Positions 16,701 to 25,121 of a stretch of 27,200 nucleotides of DNA are shown piece by piece. Made by a program: the position numbers and the translations under genes. Position 1 is the first letter of the stretch, and every line of letters begins with the position of its first letter. This stretch comes from a virus: positions 1 through 27,200 of the IMG/VR virus record IMGVR_UViG_3300048033_000922; one strand, 5' to 3'. The notes under the pieces were generated by a model. The model searched no databases and was not told the DNA's origin. It saw only the letters and a list, made by a program, of their open reading frames with translations.

Positions 16701-17118
16701 GTTTAATGCTGACGAGGTTAATGGACTACTAGAGTTTAATGCTGCATTGCAGAACCAAAGAGAGATGTTTAATGCTCAAAACTATCTCGTTGTTGCACAA
16801 GCTAATGCTCAGTGGAGACAGAATGTAGATACCATTAACACTGCTGCAGCTAACCAGTCTAACATGGAGTATGCTAAGAACGTAAACAATATCACTCAGG
16901 CTGCACTAGATGAAATCTGGATGCGAGAACGAGATTTGTTGTCTATGGCTTTCCAATCTTCGGAAAACACTTTGACTAGAAACAACTCTGTTCTTCTGCA
17001 GAAACTTGCCGCAGATGCTTCAATTGATTCAGCAAAGCTACAAGCTGACATTGAAGCAGAATCTGGTGCCTCTACCCTGTTAGCCTCCGTATTTATGAAA
17101 GCAGTAGGACTAATATAA
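13765..17118 (+). CDS. Large virion-type protein with long 11-residue helical repeat region
   Basis: An 1117-aa protein with no enzyme motif recognised. Residues 1-270 are a mixed region with DGTISF and EF-like acidic segments; about 275-310 is a Gly/Thr linker; the middle (about 380-750) is low-complexity and rich in Ala, Gln, Thr and Gly; residues 804-1045 form a Gln/Asn/Ala-rich helix with 22 consecutive 11-residue blocks, many beginning FN or QN; the end is helical (AKLQADIEAES) with a short hydrophobic tail. No Cys was found. Similar Gln/Asn/Ala-rich helices occur in large structural proteins of marine tailed phages (from memory, not a search). It is followed one base after its stop by the muramidase gene. 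A tail-tube, tape-measure-like or DNA-ejection role is plausible but not proven. Confidence 0.7.
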   Translation: MSGTKYLKTEGVLTYGAQQFEDLPPEAKEAISSSDRHTVNSDGTISFTDSDGSQQLMPVGTDDATVDLSSIDSNVLQKAADLTYLAQNTGVSTAELNKVYIELGLDPNDSMAFTKKDAILREAGYKPGSNTEFYGNNQAADVGAQILVERNAQQPTEQDIIDAGLDPNEVSVVNSNAANAFYLEQELANRGIDSSQTAGRIGSTAGFLGGDQSSLGMTGATRIQQVRDNFDSMLAEKAPDSYWMNKSKETGMTPSEMQLDMLEWDLIKKKAEETRTGVGGGSGITGTINTGGVGTGTGNVTGGATGDGTYTGPNFVSTPNIGNITPVYGEGQTGLTEVDIPTYEAGLGLQQKQFEDRAVESAKLIQPQTLAEQQAAGEAPAFENRMYRNRFGMVQYIQFIKGPDGIMRPTTPIPQGYYEVKGFGAQQQATGAAQGGVIRSFQEGGVNPALNYQPGGTVVQAADGTYKIKYPDDTYSQSYDSAMNAKAANDMGLSGMGLPDYATYLQDQGINMNLPGYDEAAYQSAYQTYISNPATLEQIKADQAAAEAEANQPDPLTANVGGDQPLGETTVSAEDLAQYQADLNAQAFAAPGGAVAASPVAYLDPNSAGTVMDSSTGQALGTAPMVQEDQVAQIESATTADVPTGQGAATYTANQGYTDVQKATEGMTPATMTGGPTQTITAEEQKTSSVSGLDAATSSSIDVTGQPTRTLQTGPDGELIQGTGVDQAKVGEAFGTGEVQAASVQGELANLMSQFEGGDTPAWAAGSMRAASQMLAARGLGASSMAGQAVIQAAMEAALPIAQIDASNKQQMALFKAEQRSKFLGMEFDQAFQAKVMNAAKVSEIANMNFTAEQQIALENSKAANTMALQNLSNEQALVMAEAAALSQLDTQNLSNRQQAAVQNAQNFLQVDMANLANEQQTAMFKQQSLINSILSDQAAANAAAQFNATSENQTNQFFSNLSASVNQFNAAQMNAMKQFNADEVNGLLEFNAALQNQREMFNAQNYLVVAQANAQWRQNVDTINTAAANQSNMEYAKNVNNITQAALDEIWMRERDLLSMAFQSSENTLTRNNSVLLQKLAADASIDSAKLQADIEAESGASTLLASVFMKAVGLI
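16174..16899 (+). repeat. 22 tandem 11-residue (hendecad) blocks
   Basis: The region encoding residues 804-1045 can be cut into 22 gapless blocks of 11 residues. Examples are QNLSNEQALVM, QNLSNRQQAAV, ANLANEQQTAM, FNAAQMNAMKQ, FNADEVNGLLE, FNAALQNQREM. The first position is mostly hydrophobic (F, I, M, A) or Q, and the second is mostly Asn. No insertion breaks the register. This pattern predicts a long, slightly right-handed or nearly straight helical bundle. Confidence 0.8.
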
Positions 17119-17119
17119 A

Positions 17120-18085
17120 ATGAATGAACGTGACGCATTAATTGAAAAACGTAAGATGAGAAGGTTGAACAGCCTAGCAGAACTTATCTTAGGAAATGCA
17201 GCAGATAAATCAGCAGCTAGTACACAAGAGATTATTGGTCTTGGGTCTAGGGCTGCTGCTGAAACGGAAGAAGGTTCTCGTAAAGCTATCGGGAATGTTA
17301 AACGTGCAGGTCAAAGATCACAGCAGTTGACAGAACAACTCCTGCCAGATGACGATCCAAGAAAAGCTGAATTAGATATGGCGACTTGGTTGGCTTCAAT
17401 TAGATCAGGACTAGACCCTATTGATCTACCTGAAATGGAAGGTGCTCCTTCCCTTGATTACTTTCAAGGACAGGACATAGACTCTACAGAGGATGCTACA
17501 CAAGCACAGGTTGACACACTGATAGGTTCTCTTGGTGCAGGTTATGACCGCCCATCAGACATTCCTGCTGCAGAAGGATCAGGTGTATACGACTACTCAG
17601 GTCTACCAGATTACATGCAACCTGGATCAGCCTTTAGATCAGCTTTGAATGCTGTAGAAGCAGACAGTTATGACACCATGTTTGGTGAAGCCCATAAGGT
17701 AGATAGTCCCTTCAAAGGTACAAAGATTACACAGATGACTATGGACGAGATCTTTGATCTTGTTGAGTCTGGTGGTGATTTCCATACGCACAATAGAACT
17801 ACACACAATGAAGATACAACTGCTATTGGTAAGTATCAAATGGTAGGGAAAACACTACGAGACCTAAGAGACAGAGGTATCCTTAAGAAATTAGGGATCA
17901 ACAGTGACACTAAATTCACTCAAGATACCCAAGACACTATTGCTATGCACCTTGCTGAGAGAAGAGTTAGACCAAAGTTCAGTATGGCAGAGGCTAGAGA
18001 AGAGCTAAAAAATGAATGGGAAGGTTTTAAAAACCTAAGTGAGGGTGAACTAAACCTTATCATTAACGAAATTAGAGGGTCTTAA
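17120..18085 (+). CDS. Virion-associated muramidase / lysozyme-like protein
   Basis: A 321-aa protein. Residues 1-200 are a helical, acidic adaptor region without recognised motif. From about 208 there is a lysozyme-fold domain: FDLVESGGDF (catalytic Glu probably 216 in ESGG) and AIGKYQMVGKTLRDL (236-250), the pattern seen in phage lysozymes and tail muramidases with E..GG and A-I-G-K/R-Y-Q. It should cut the peptidoglycan glycan chain. With no signal peptide or membrane segment, no holin next door, and a position inside the virion block, a role in local wall opening at DNA entry fits better than end-of-cycle lysis. No Cys was found. It begins two bases after the preceding stop. Confidence 0.78.
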   Translation: MNERDALIEKRKMRRLNSLAELILGNAADKSAASTQEIIGLGSRAAAETEEGSRKAIGNVKRAGQRSQQLTEQLLPDDDPRKAELDMATWLASIRSGLDPIDLPEMEGAPSLDYFQGQDIDSTEDATQAQVDTLIGSLGAGYDRPSDIPAAEGSGVYDYSGLPDYMQPGSAFRSALNAVEADSYDTMFGEAHKVDSPFKGTKITQMTMDEIFDLVESGGDFHTHNRTTHNEDTTAIGKYQMVGKTLRDLRDRGILKKLGINSDTKFTQDTQDTIAMHLAERRVRPKFSMAEAREELKNEWEGFKNLSEGELNLIINEIRGS

Positions 18086-18087
18086 TA

Positions 18088-18636
18088 ATGTCACAGAACT
18101 TCATGGCCCCAATCCCAGGGCAATCACTAACGGACGAACCTAAGAACTATGCTTGGGAAAGGCCACCAGAAATAACTGATCACAACGAAGCTGTGAAGTA
18201 TCACATTGAACGTATCCAAGACGAAGACGTAATCGATAACGTTTTCTTTGCTCTTGAGTTTGGTGTACCTGTTAAGACTTTATCAGAGGCTATGCTGACT
18301 GGTGCTGTAGGTAACGGTATCCACACCATTGATACCAGTCTGATCATTGAGCCTGTTGTCAGAGAATACATTATTCGTCTAGCAGATCAGGCTAAGATTG
18401 AATACAAAGTTATGTTTGAACAGGATGAACCAGATCCCGAAGAACGTGCAGCACTTCTTGTTCGTAAAGCAATCAATCAAACACCAGAAGAAGAACGTGA
18501 TCAAGGGATAGACTTCCTAGAAGATGTGGCTACAACTATGGAATCTGAAGAGGCACCCGAAGAGATGTCTGAAGAGATGCCAGAAGAACAAATGGCACAA
18601 GAAGAAAAGCCACAAGGCTTGATGGCGAGGATGTAA
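18088..18636 (+). CDS. Phage protein of unknown function with acidic tail
   Basis: A 182-aa protein beginning MSQNFMAPIPGQSLTDEP and then WERPPEI (24-30). The IPGQSLT/WERPP start looks familiar from proteins of marine tailed phages, but no function is known to me. Residues 30-120 are predicted helical; residues about 130-182 are strongly acidic and Met-rich (repeats of EEMSEEMPEEQM), ending in GLMARM. Such a charged tail suggests a chaperone, scaffold-like or assembly partner for the large neighbours (inference). It lies two bases after the muramidase stop and three bases before the next start. Confidence 0.65.
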   Translation: MSQNFMAPIPGQSLTDEPKNYAWERPPEITDHNEAVKYHIERIQDEDVIDNVFFALEFGVPVKTLSEAMLTGAVGNGIHTIDTSLIIEPVVREYIIRLADQAKIEYKVMFEQDEPDPEERAALLVRKAINQTPEEERDQGIDFLEDVATTMESEEAPEEMSEEMPEEQMAQEEKPQGLMARM

Positions 18637-18639
18637 AAC

Positions 18640-21600
18640 ATGGCTATAAGTCTTAAAAGAATTGCACTAGGTGCTGCAGGTAAAGTCGGTGAGCAGATAA
18701 TAAAGAATGCTGAGTACATCAGGGAAGAAGAAAAGAACAAGAAAGACTATCTTTTTACTAAAGCTCTTGAAGGTCAAGCTAAGGTTAAGCAAGCACAACA
18801 AAAGCTGATGAATGAGTACTCCACGTTGAGAGACATGGGTGTTGATGAACGTAGGCTTAAGAGGTATATGAAGAACAACCCCAAGGCTGTTAGCTACCTA
18901 GCAGGTATTGTTGCCCAGAACCCTGGTAAGCTTGACGGTGCAGATCTAAACACTTTCTTTAAGATCAACGAAGAGAACCCTGACATTACTGATTCAATAG
19001 AGGACTTGGTAGATCAAGCCTTTGTCCAGTACAGTGATGTTGAATTACCAAAGTCTCCTCAAGAAAAAGAAAAGACTTTCTTACAACGCCTGTTCTCTGG
19101 TGTAGATACTGACGAGATCAACAGAAATGTTGCAATGGCAGAGATCTTACCGGGTGTAACTGGTGGTGAGGTCATTGCAGGTATGGATCGGTTTGGTCAA
19201 CTACGGTCAGGAACTGGTGCAATTAAACCTGATTACTCTGTCCTTGGTGAAGAGAAGTACGATAACAGAATGCTTCTTACCCAAAGAACAGACATGATTG
19301 AAGAGTATGATGACTACCTTGAAACACAGCTTCAGGCGGCACAGGATTCTGGAAATACAACTAGGTTTGATGACCTACTGTTGTTAAAGAAGCAAGGTAC
19401 AACTAACAGGCTTAATGCTCTTATTAAGCTGAACCCTTCTATTGCTCAAAGATACTTCAATGAGCCGTATGGCTCTGAGTTATTTGACCCTGAACGTGGT
19501 ATCTTTAGTTCTAGTACTTCTGCCCTACTGTCCCCAAGAGAAGAGGGAGAATCTGTTGGTGTTTCTCCAGTAGGAACTGGTACAGGAACTGGTACAGGAA
19601 CTGGTACAGGAACTGGTGATACAACACTTAAAGCTGCACCCGGAGTTAGTATACCTAAATCTCTGGAGTCTGAGATTACCCTAAACAATGATGGTGTACC
19701 TGTCTTTGACAGTATGGAAGAAGCTCAAGCAGCTAATGACAAAGGTCTACTTGGTCCTGCATTTATTAAAGGTGAGGGTACAGCAAATCTAACTGCTGAT
19801 ATCACAGACACTTCTTCTCTTGCAGGAATCTCTGCTGCTTCAGGTGGATTTAGTACTGACCCTACTCTTTCTGTAGAGGATCGTGTTAAAGCTAAACGTG
19901 AAGCAACATCAAATGTTGTTGAAGGGGTAAGCTCTACGATAGCAGGAATAGATAATGCTCTAGATACAATAGCAGGGAACACTGTTCTTGAGATCAGAGA
20001 AAAAGCTAACACGGCTCTTGGAGCCATTGCCCAAGTTACAGGTAACGACAGACTAGCTGATCATTTCTATCGTGTTTCTATTGAAGCAGAAGATGGTACG
20101 AGAAAAGGTGTGCAGTTTGATAAAGGGCTAGTTGACGGAATTAATAAAATACTAGATGACATGGGTGTAGCCGACTACTCTAAAGTAAAAGACGAACCTG
20201 ATGCCGTGAACCAGTACGTAGACGATCCTAACACAGAGGGTCGGGATCTGGATGCTGACTTAGGTACAGGGTTTGAACCTGCTACTACCAGACTGTTCTC
20301 AACTATGGACCGTTTGAAAAAACTTAGATTGGCAGTTAATGAAGATCCTAAGAATGTAACTCCAGAGGCAGTAGCAGAAGCTGTCCTAGAACCTACCTCA
20401 AGAACTCAAAACCCTGAGATACCTAAACGTTCTGAATGGAAATACAATAGTTGGCCTACTAAGAACGGAAGAAATGTAACAGACGATAATGTTCTCTTTG
20501 ATATGTTGGTTTACGATAGACAAAACAAGTCTTATCCAGACTCTAGTTATCTAGACGATGGCTTCACTCAAGAGCAACTTGATCGTGTAAGAAAAGAAGT
20601 TGATGCAGCCTTTAGTGGTAGTGGTCCTGACTACGATGCAGCCTTACAAAGAGCACCAGATCATATTGAGAAGCTAGGCTCTCAAGCTATGGATGCTTGG
20701 AGAAAGCTAACAGCTAAAGTAAAGGAGTATCAGGGTGTAGCTCAAGATGCTCGTGGGACTGTTGGTGCTTCACCTGTAGCAGAGTCTTACACACAGGAAG
20801 AAATCCTTGCTTGGTATGAGAACCACAAGAAGACCAAAGAGAATGCTGAGATGGAAGAACGTATTCGTGATGATGCACGTCAGTTCTTACAGGACAGACG
20901 AAGCTTCCCTCAACCCCTTCCCACTATCGTGATTGATAGACTAGCTGATGACGTAGTAGAAGAAGCTAAAGTTGATAAGGAAGTAACAAGGGTTGTACAA
21001 CAGCTTGACCAAAAAGGTGGTGTACCATCTAGTAAAGAAGTTGAAGCTCTTAAGAAAACACTAGAATTGAATCAAGAGATTAATACGTCAACACAGGAAC
21101 TATACCGTGGGCCTATCTCTGGTAAGACCCTAGTGGAAAAACTAGATGACATCTACAACTTCTATAACACTGAAGATCCTGAGTATGATCCTCGTGCTAT
21201 CGGTACAGTAGGTTTCCGTGACTTAGGGCTACGTAGTCCTGCTGATGATGTACGTCCACCTCGTAATGAAGAGCCTGATGCACAGACTAGAACGAGAGCA
21301 CCACTAGGTGATACTCGTGCAGACCCTAATGCAGAAATAGCTTTGGACTCTGCAGTAGGTATGCCTGACAGACCTGCAGGTTTGATGTCACCTCCAAGCC
21401 GTAACGGTGAACCAAGGGTCGGTGAACCTGCACGTTTCACTAATCCAAAGTTAATGGGCACAGTGAAGAGACTGCACGGTTCTGGATCTAAAGTCTTTAA
21501 GGACTTTGATAAGAAGGTATCCTCTGGTACAATTAAAGCTGCTGACGTAACTCAATTGATTAACAGCACCAAGAATCTACCTAAGTCTGGATCAAGACAG

Positions 21601-21651
21601 ACCCTTCTTGAATCTCTGTATGAGCTACGTGACACACTTAATAAAAGATAG
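18640..21651 (+). CDS. Large virion-type protein, unknown (1003 aa)
   Basis: No family recognised. Residues 1-60 are basic and helical (KVGEQIIKNAEYIREEEKNK); 60-300 are mostly helical; a GTGTGTG linker at about 312-326 is encoded by a 12-base tandem repeat; the central part (about 340-520) is Thr/Ser/Ala-rich; residues 560-1003 are charged, helical and Pro/Arg-rich, with the end resembling a compact domain (VKRLHGSGSK...LLESLYELRDTLNK). No Cys and no clear membrane segment were found. Size, neighbours and composition suggest an internal or ejected virion protein, comparable in position to the inner-core proteins of podoviruses, but this is inference. The next gene starts after eight bases. 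Confidence 0.62.
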   Translation: MAISLKRIALGAAGKVGEQIIKNAEYIREEEKNKKDYLFTKALEGQAKVKQAQQKLMNEYSTLRDMGVDERRLKRYMKNNPKAVSYLAGIVAQNPGKLDGADLNTFFKINEENPDITDSIEDLVDQAFVQYSDVELPKSPQEKEKTFLQRLFSGVDTDEINRNVAMAEILPGVTGGEVIAGMDRFGQLRSGTGAIKPDYSVLGEEKYDNRMLLTQRTDMIEEYDDYLETQLQAAQDSGNTTRFDDLLLLKKQGTTNRLNALIKLNPSIAQRYFNEPYGSELFDPERGIFSSSTSALLSPREEGESVGVSPVGTGTGTGTGTGTGTGDTTLKAAPGVSIPKSLESEITLNNDGVPVFDSMEEAQAANDKGLLGPAFIKGEGTANLTADITDTSSLAGISAASGGFSTDPTLSVEDRVKAKREATSNVVEGVSSTIAGIDNALDTIAGNTVLEIREKANTALGAIAQVTGNDRLADHFYRVSIEAEDGTRKGVQFDKGLVDGINKILDDMGVADYSKVKDEPDAVNQYVDDPNTEGRDLDADLGTGFEPATTRLFSTMDRLKKLRLAVNEDPKNVTPEAVAEAVLEPTSRTQNPEIPKRSEWKYNSWPTKNGRNVTDDNVLFDMLVYDRQNKSYPDSSYLDDGFTQEQLDRVRKEVDAAFSGSGPDYDAALQRAPDHIEKLGSQAMDAWRKLTAKVKEYQGVAQDARGTVGASPVAESYTQEEILAWYENHKKTKENAEMEERIRDDARQFLQDRRSFPQPLPTIVIDRLADDVVEEAKVDKEVTRVVQQLDQKGGVPSSKEVEALKKTLELNQEINTSTQELYRGPISGKTLVEKLDDIYNFYNTEDPEYDPRAIGTVGFRDLGLRSPADDVRPPRNEEPDAQTRTRAPLGDTRADPNAEIALDSAVGMPDRPAGLMSPPSRNGEPRVGEPARFTNPKLMGTVKRLHGSGSKVFKDFDKKVSSGTIKAADVTQLINSTKNLPKSGSRQTLLESLYELRDTLNKR
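19573..19617 (+). repeat. 12-base tandem repeat encoding a GTGT linker
   Basis: GGAACTGGTACA occurs three times in full plus nine bases of a fourth copy, with no mismatches. It encodes Gly-Thr repeats in a linker between two parts of the 1003-aa protein. Perfect copies at base level suggest recent slippage, so linker length may vary between related phages. Confidence 0.9.
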
Positions 21652-21659
21652 GTAATAAC

Positions 21660-24600
21660 ATGGCAGTAATTCTAAGAGGTCAAGAGCAACAGTCCTTAAG
21701 ACCTGCTAGAGATGATGGTTCTCTTTCATCTCTTTTAGATGAAGAAAACTTTCGTGTCGTAGCTGACTACATGTCTGACCGTTTCGGTATGGATGAAGAC
21801 AAGTATGACAGACAAGAGATTGTTGACTCTTACATCAATCAGATGAGGGGGTTCAAAGTAGGTCAGTCTGTTATTGTTGGTCAAGAACTTGCCCACCTAT
21901 ACAGTGGTGACACAGACGAAGAGAAAGCTTCAAGACGTACCAAAGCTACCAATGCTTACAAGCTTTTTGATTCTCTTGGGAATGCCTTTGGTTCAGACAG
22001 GACACTGGGTGAAAAAGCTGATGCTGTATATGACTACGGTAGAGCTTTGATTGTTGACCCAGTAAACCTAGTTAGCCTTGGTGTTGGTAAGTTGTTTGCC
22101 AAAGGTGCTTCAAAGGGTGCAGTAGAGCTACTAAAGTTCCAAGCTAAAGAGGCAGGTGAAGCTGCAGTAAAGTCTCTAGGGAAGGGTGCATCCGAATCTG
22201 CTAAGTTAACTGCTCGTAAAGAAGCAGCTAGACGTGCTTATGCTAGGGCAATGGAAGACCAAGCATTTAAGGATGCGGCTAAGGTTGCAACTAAGAGGGA
22301 GATCTTAGGTACAGCAGCAGCAGATAGTACAGCAGCAGGTCTTGTTGACAGAGTACAGCAGGAAGCCGAAGTTGTAGCCAACTACAAAGACGGTATCAGC
22401 TATGCACAACTAGGGCTTGCCTCATTGTCTGGTGTTGTCGGTGGGGGCTTTGCCTACGGATTCTCTTTGGCTAAGGGTGCATCTAAACTACCTATGACTT
22501 CTCTTGAATTAGAAAGATCAATGGAAACATTGTCAGCTTCAAGAGAGCTATCAGCTAAGATGGCTAGGGAAACTGCACGTAAAGACTTTGATACTCAAGA
22601 GTTCCTGAAAGGTCTTGAACAAACTCGTGAACTTCTGAGAGGACAGAAGGAAGAGATGATCAAGGCAGGGTACTACGTAGGTAAGGTTGAGGGCATTGAA
22701 GCTAACATGTCTTTGGAAAGAGCATTCCTTGTTGGTGATGAAAATATAGGTGCACCTAGAGGTTTGATCCAGTTGCTTACTGACTCAGGTGTTCCTGTTG
22801 AAGCACTAGCTACAAGACCCAAAGATAAAACTTTCACAGAGAACTTAAACGATATCATTGAAACTGTTGACCCTACTGTCAAAGACGAGATCAACGATGT
22901 TCTACAAGAGATCATTGAAGGTACTCCGATGGAGGGTCTTAACCTTGATGACTACCTTGCCTTTAGCCTAGCTCAGTACAACAGGGCAGGACAACAGAAC
23001 CAGATTGCTGCACAGGCAAGTCGTCTTGTTAATAAAATGGCAAAGCAAGCAGGTGTTGAACCCGGTCAGGTCAATGCAAGTTCAGCTATTGAAGCTGTCG
23101 TTGATCCTATTACTGACGAAGCTAAGAAGAACTTCCTAGCAGGTGGTGCTAAGACACTGCAGGACAACTTGATTAGAGCCTTGGTTACTCACCCAGGTAC
23201 GACAGCACTTAACCTTGTAGGTTGGAAACAGGCAAGCATGTCCCAGTCGGCATCTGACATGGTACGTGCTGCATTGTACGGTGGTGCTGCCACGTTTAAC
23301 ATGTTGATCGGTAAATCCATGAATGCAAAGAAGTACTCTAACCTGTCAAGGCAGATGGTATCTTTGCAGAAGCAGAAACTAACTAACCTCATTGATCCGT
23401 ATACTACCTACGAAGCTGCAATGGATTACTTCACATTCAGACCTGAAGCACAACGTGAGATGTTTAGATACATCACAGGTGGTGTTGAGGTAGACGATGT
23501 TCTAAAGGAACTAGATCTAGAACCTGGTCAGAAACTAAGTAGGACTGGGATGCAGAAAGTAATCAACTCGTTTGAGGTTGCTTACGGTGTTAAAGCACAG
23601 GACTTCTTCTCCAAGACTCAGGAGTTCATGTACTCGATTGATAAGCAGATCCGTATCAAGTATGGCAAGAGCTATGCAGAGTTTATCCGTAGTGATGACT
23701 CAGCTACTTACTTGGCTGAGAAGGGTACTGACAGATACAAAGAGTTCATGGAGATTGAAACCTATGCCGTTCAGGATTCACTCCGTAATGTGTTTGCTAA
23801 ATCATACGGTGACACAAAGACTGTGATGGGCAGTGTAGCCAACATCATTGAACAGGCTCGTAACTATCCTGTCATTGGTGCTATGGTTCCCTTCGGTCAG
23901 TTCTTTAACAACACTGTAGCATTTATGTTTGACCACTCAGGTGTAAGCCTGTTGCACAAAGCTGCACGTAAGACTGCAGGTAATCCAACAGATAGAAACA
24001 CTATGGACTTGGTGACTAAAGCTGCTGTCGGTTGGAGTACACTAGGTATGGTTACTGCTCGTGAAGTTGATAACCTAGAAGAGGGACTGCCTTGGTATGC
24101 TGAGAGAGATGAGTATGGTGCTGTAGTAAACAGACAGTACGACTTCCCTTACAGCTTGTACAAACTAGCAGGACGTATGGGTGCTCACATTGCAAGAGAT
24201 GAACAAGTACCACAAGAACTACTAGCAGAGTTTGGTAGAAACTTTGGTACTGAAGGTTTGACTAGACAACTTGGAGATGCAGGTACAACAGCAATGGAAG
24301 CTATGTACATGCTAACACAAGGTGAGTTTGGGGAAGCACAGGACCAAGCCGTAGATGCATTAAAAGCTTCTGCTTCTATGTACGTATCAGGATTCACACG
24401 TAGACTTGATCCAGTCAATCAGATTGCTGCAATGCAGAGAGGTGAGGACTACGTAGCTGTTGATCGTAAGCAAGGCTACCAGTACATTAACAACTCTGTC
24501 AGGTACGTAGATCAAATCTATAGCCTACTATCTGGTGAGGACATTGCACCAGAGAAAGAATCAGCAATAACAGACAGGAAACCTGTACAAGGTATTGGCA

Positions 24601-25088
24601 GGGTGTTTGGCTACAGAGAAGTTCTCCCTTCCTCTACAACACAGAAACTATTTGCTGATGTAGGTAGACCTGATTGGATGACAGAGATTAGATCCAAGTC
24701 ACCAGAAGCTGCAAACATTTTCAATGAGCAGGTATACCCAACTCTAGAGTTTTACTCCTCTGTTCTTGTTGATAACGGTAAGTGGGATAAGATGTCTCTT
24801 AAACAAAAGACAGCAGCCCTAAAATCTATGCTAACCCTTGCAAAGCAAGACACAAAAGAAGCACTGCAGGAATCTTATTCAAGCAGAGATACAAAGGCAG
24901 GACTGGTCTTTGATATAGGTAACTCAGGTGCAAAGAAAGAAGATGTACGTAAAGTACTGAGGGCTTTTGAAGTACGAGAGAAAGACCTATGGGATCTGAC
25001 TGTTCCTCAACTACAGTTAGCTTTAGCCATGATTAAAGATACAAAAGAATCGGGCAAGGATATGACTGAAAGACTAGGACTACAATAA
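21660..25088 (+). CDS. Large internal/ejection-type virion protein (1142 aa)
   Basis: Unrecognised by name, but built like the very large last proteins of virion operons. Residues 1-125 are acidic and soluble; 125-150 (ALIVDPVNLVSLGVGKLF) is weakly hydrophobic; 150-240 is Ala/Lys-rich and helical; 250-270 (LGLASLSGVVGGGFAYGFSL) is a good candidate membrane-inserting segment; later hydrophobic parts lie around ALVTHPGTTALNLVG and NYPVIGAMVPFGQFFNN; a Trp/Tyr-rich GLPWYAERDEYG patch follows. No Cys was found. A membrane-interacting helix in a giant virion protein fits a DNA-ejection channel protein, similar in idea to T7 gp15/gp16. The protein is the last plus-strand gene and stops four bases before the terminator stem. 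Confidence 0.65.
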   Translation: MAVILRGQEQQSLRPARDDGSLSSLLDEENFRVVADYMSDRFGMDEDKYDRQEIVDSYINQMRGFKVGQSVIVGQELAHLYSGDTDEEKASRRTKATNAYKLFDSLGNAFGSDRTLGEKADAVYDYGRALIVDPVNLVSLGVGKLFAKGASKGAVELLKFQAKEAGEAAVKSLGKGASESAKLTARKEAARRAYARAMEDQAFKDAAKVATKREILGTAAADSTAAGLVDRVQQEAEVVANYKDGISYAQLGLASLSGVVGGGFAYGFSLAKGASKLPMTSLELERSMETLSASRELSAKMARETARKDFDTQEFLKGLEQTRELLRGQKEEMIKAGYYVGKVEGIEANMSLERAFLVGDENIGAPRGLIQLLTDSGVPVEALATRPKDKTFTENLNDIIETVDPTVKDEINDVLQEIIEGTPMEGLNLDDYLAFSLAQYNRAGQQNQIAAQASRLVNKMAKQAGVEPGQVNASSAIEAVVDPITDEAKKNFLAGGAKTLQDNLIRALVTHPGTTALNLVGWKQASMSQSASDMVRAALYGGAATFNMLIGKSMNAKKYSNLSRQMVSLQKQKLTNLIDPYTTYEAAMDYFTFRPEAQREMFRYITGGVEVDDVLKELDLEPGQKLSRTGMQKVINSFEVAYGVKAQDFFSKTQEFMYSIDKQIRIKYGKSYAEFIRSDDSATYLAEKGTDRYKEFMEIETYAVQDSLRNVFAKSYGDTKTVMGSVANIIEQARNYPVIGAMVPFGQFFNNTVAFMFDHSGVSLLHKAARKTAGNPTDRNTMDLVTKAAVGWSTLGMVTAREVDNLEEGLPWYAERDEYGAVVNRQYDFPYSLYKLAGRMGAHIARDEQVPQELLAEFGRNFGTEGLTRQLGDAGTTAMEAMYMLTQGEFGEAQDQAVDALKASASMYVSGFTRRLDPVNQIAAMQRGEDYVAVDRKQGYQYINNSVRYVDQIYSLLSGEDIAPEKESAITDRKPVQGIGRVFGYREVLPSSTTQKLFADVGRPDWMTEIRSKSPEAANIFNEQVYPTLEFYSSVLVDNGKWDKMSLKQKTAALKSMLTLAKQDTKEALQESYSSRDTKAGLVFDIGNSGAKKEDVRKVLRAFEVREKDLWDLTVPQLQLALAMIKDTKESGKDMTERLGLQ

Positions 25089-25091
25089 AGA

Positions 25092-25118
25092 AAACCCCCA
25101 GAGATTAACTGGGGGTTT
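25092..25118. terminator. Bidirectional Rho-independent terminator
   Basis: AAACCCCCAG pairs perfectly (10 bp) with CTGGGGGTTT around a 7-base loop. T-rich runs follow on both sides: TTTAGTTT on the plus strand and TTTTCTTT on the minus strand. It sits between the convergent stops at 25088 and 25122 and serves both the virion operon and the opposite-strand operon. Confidence 0.92.
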
Positions 25119-25121
25119 AGT

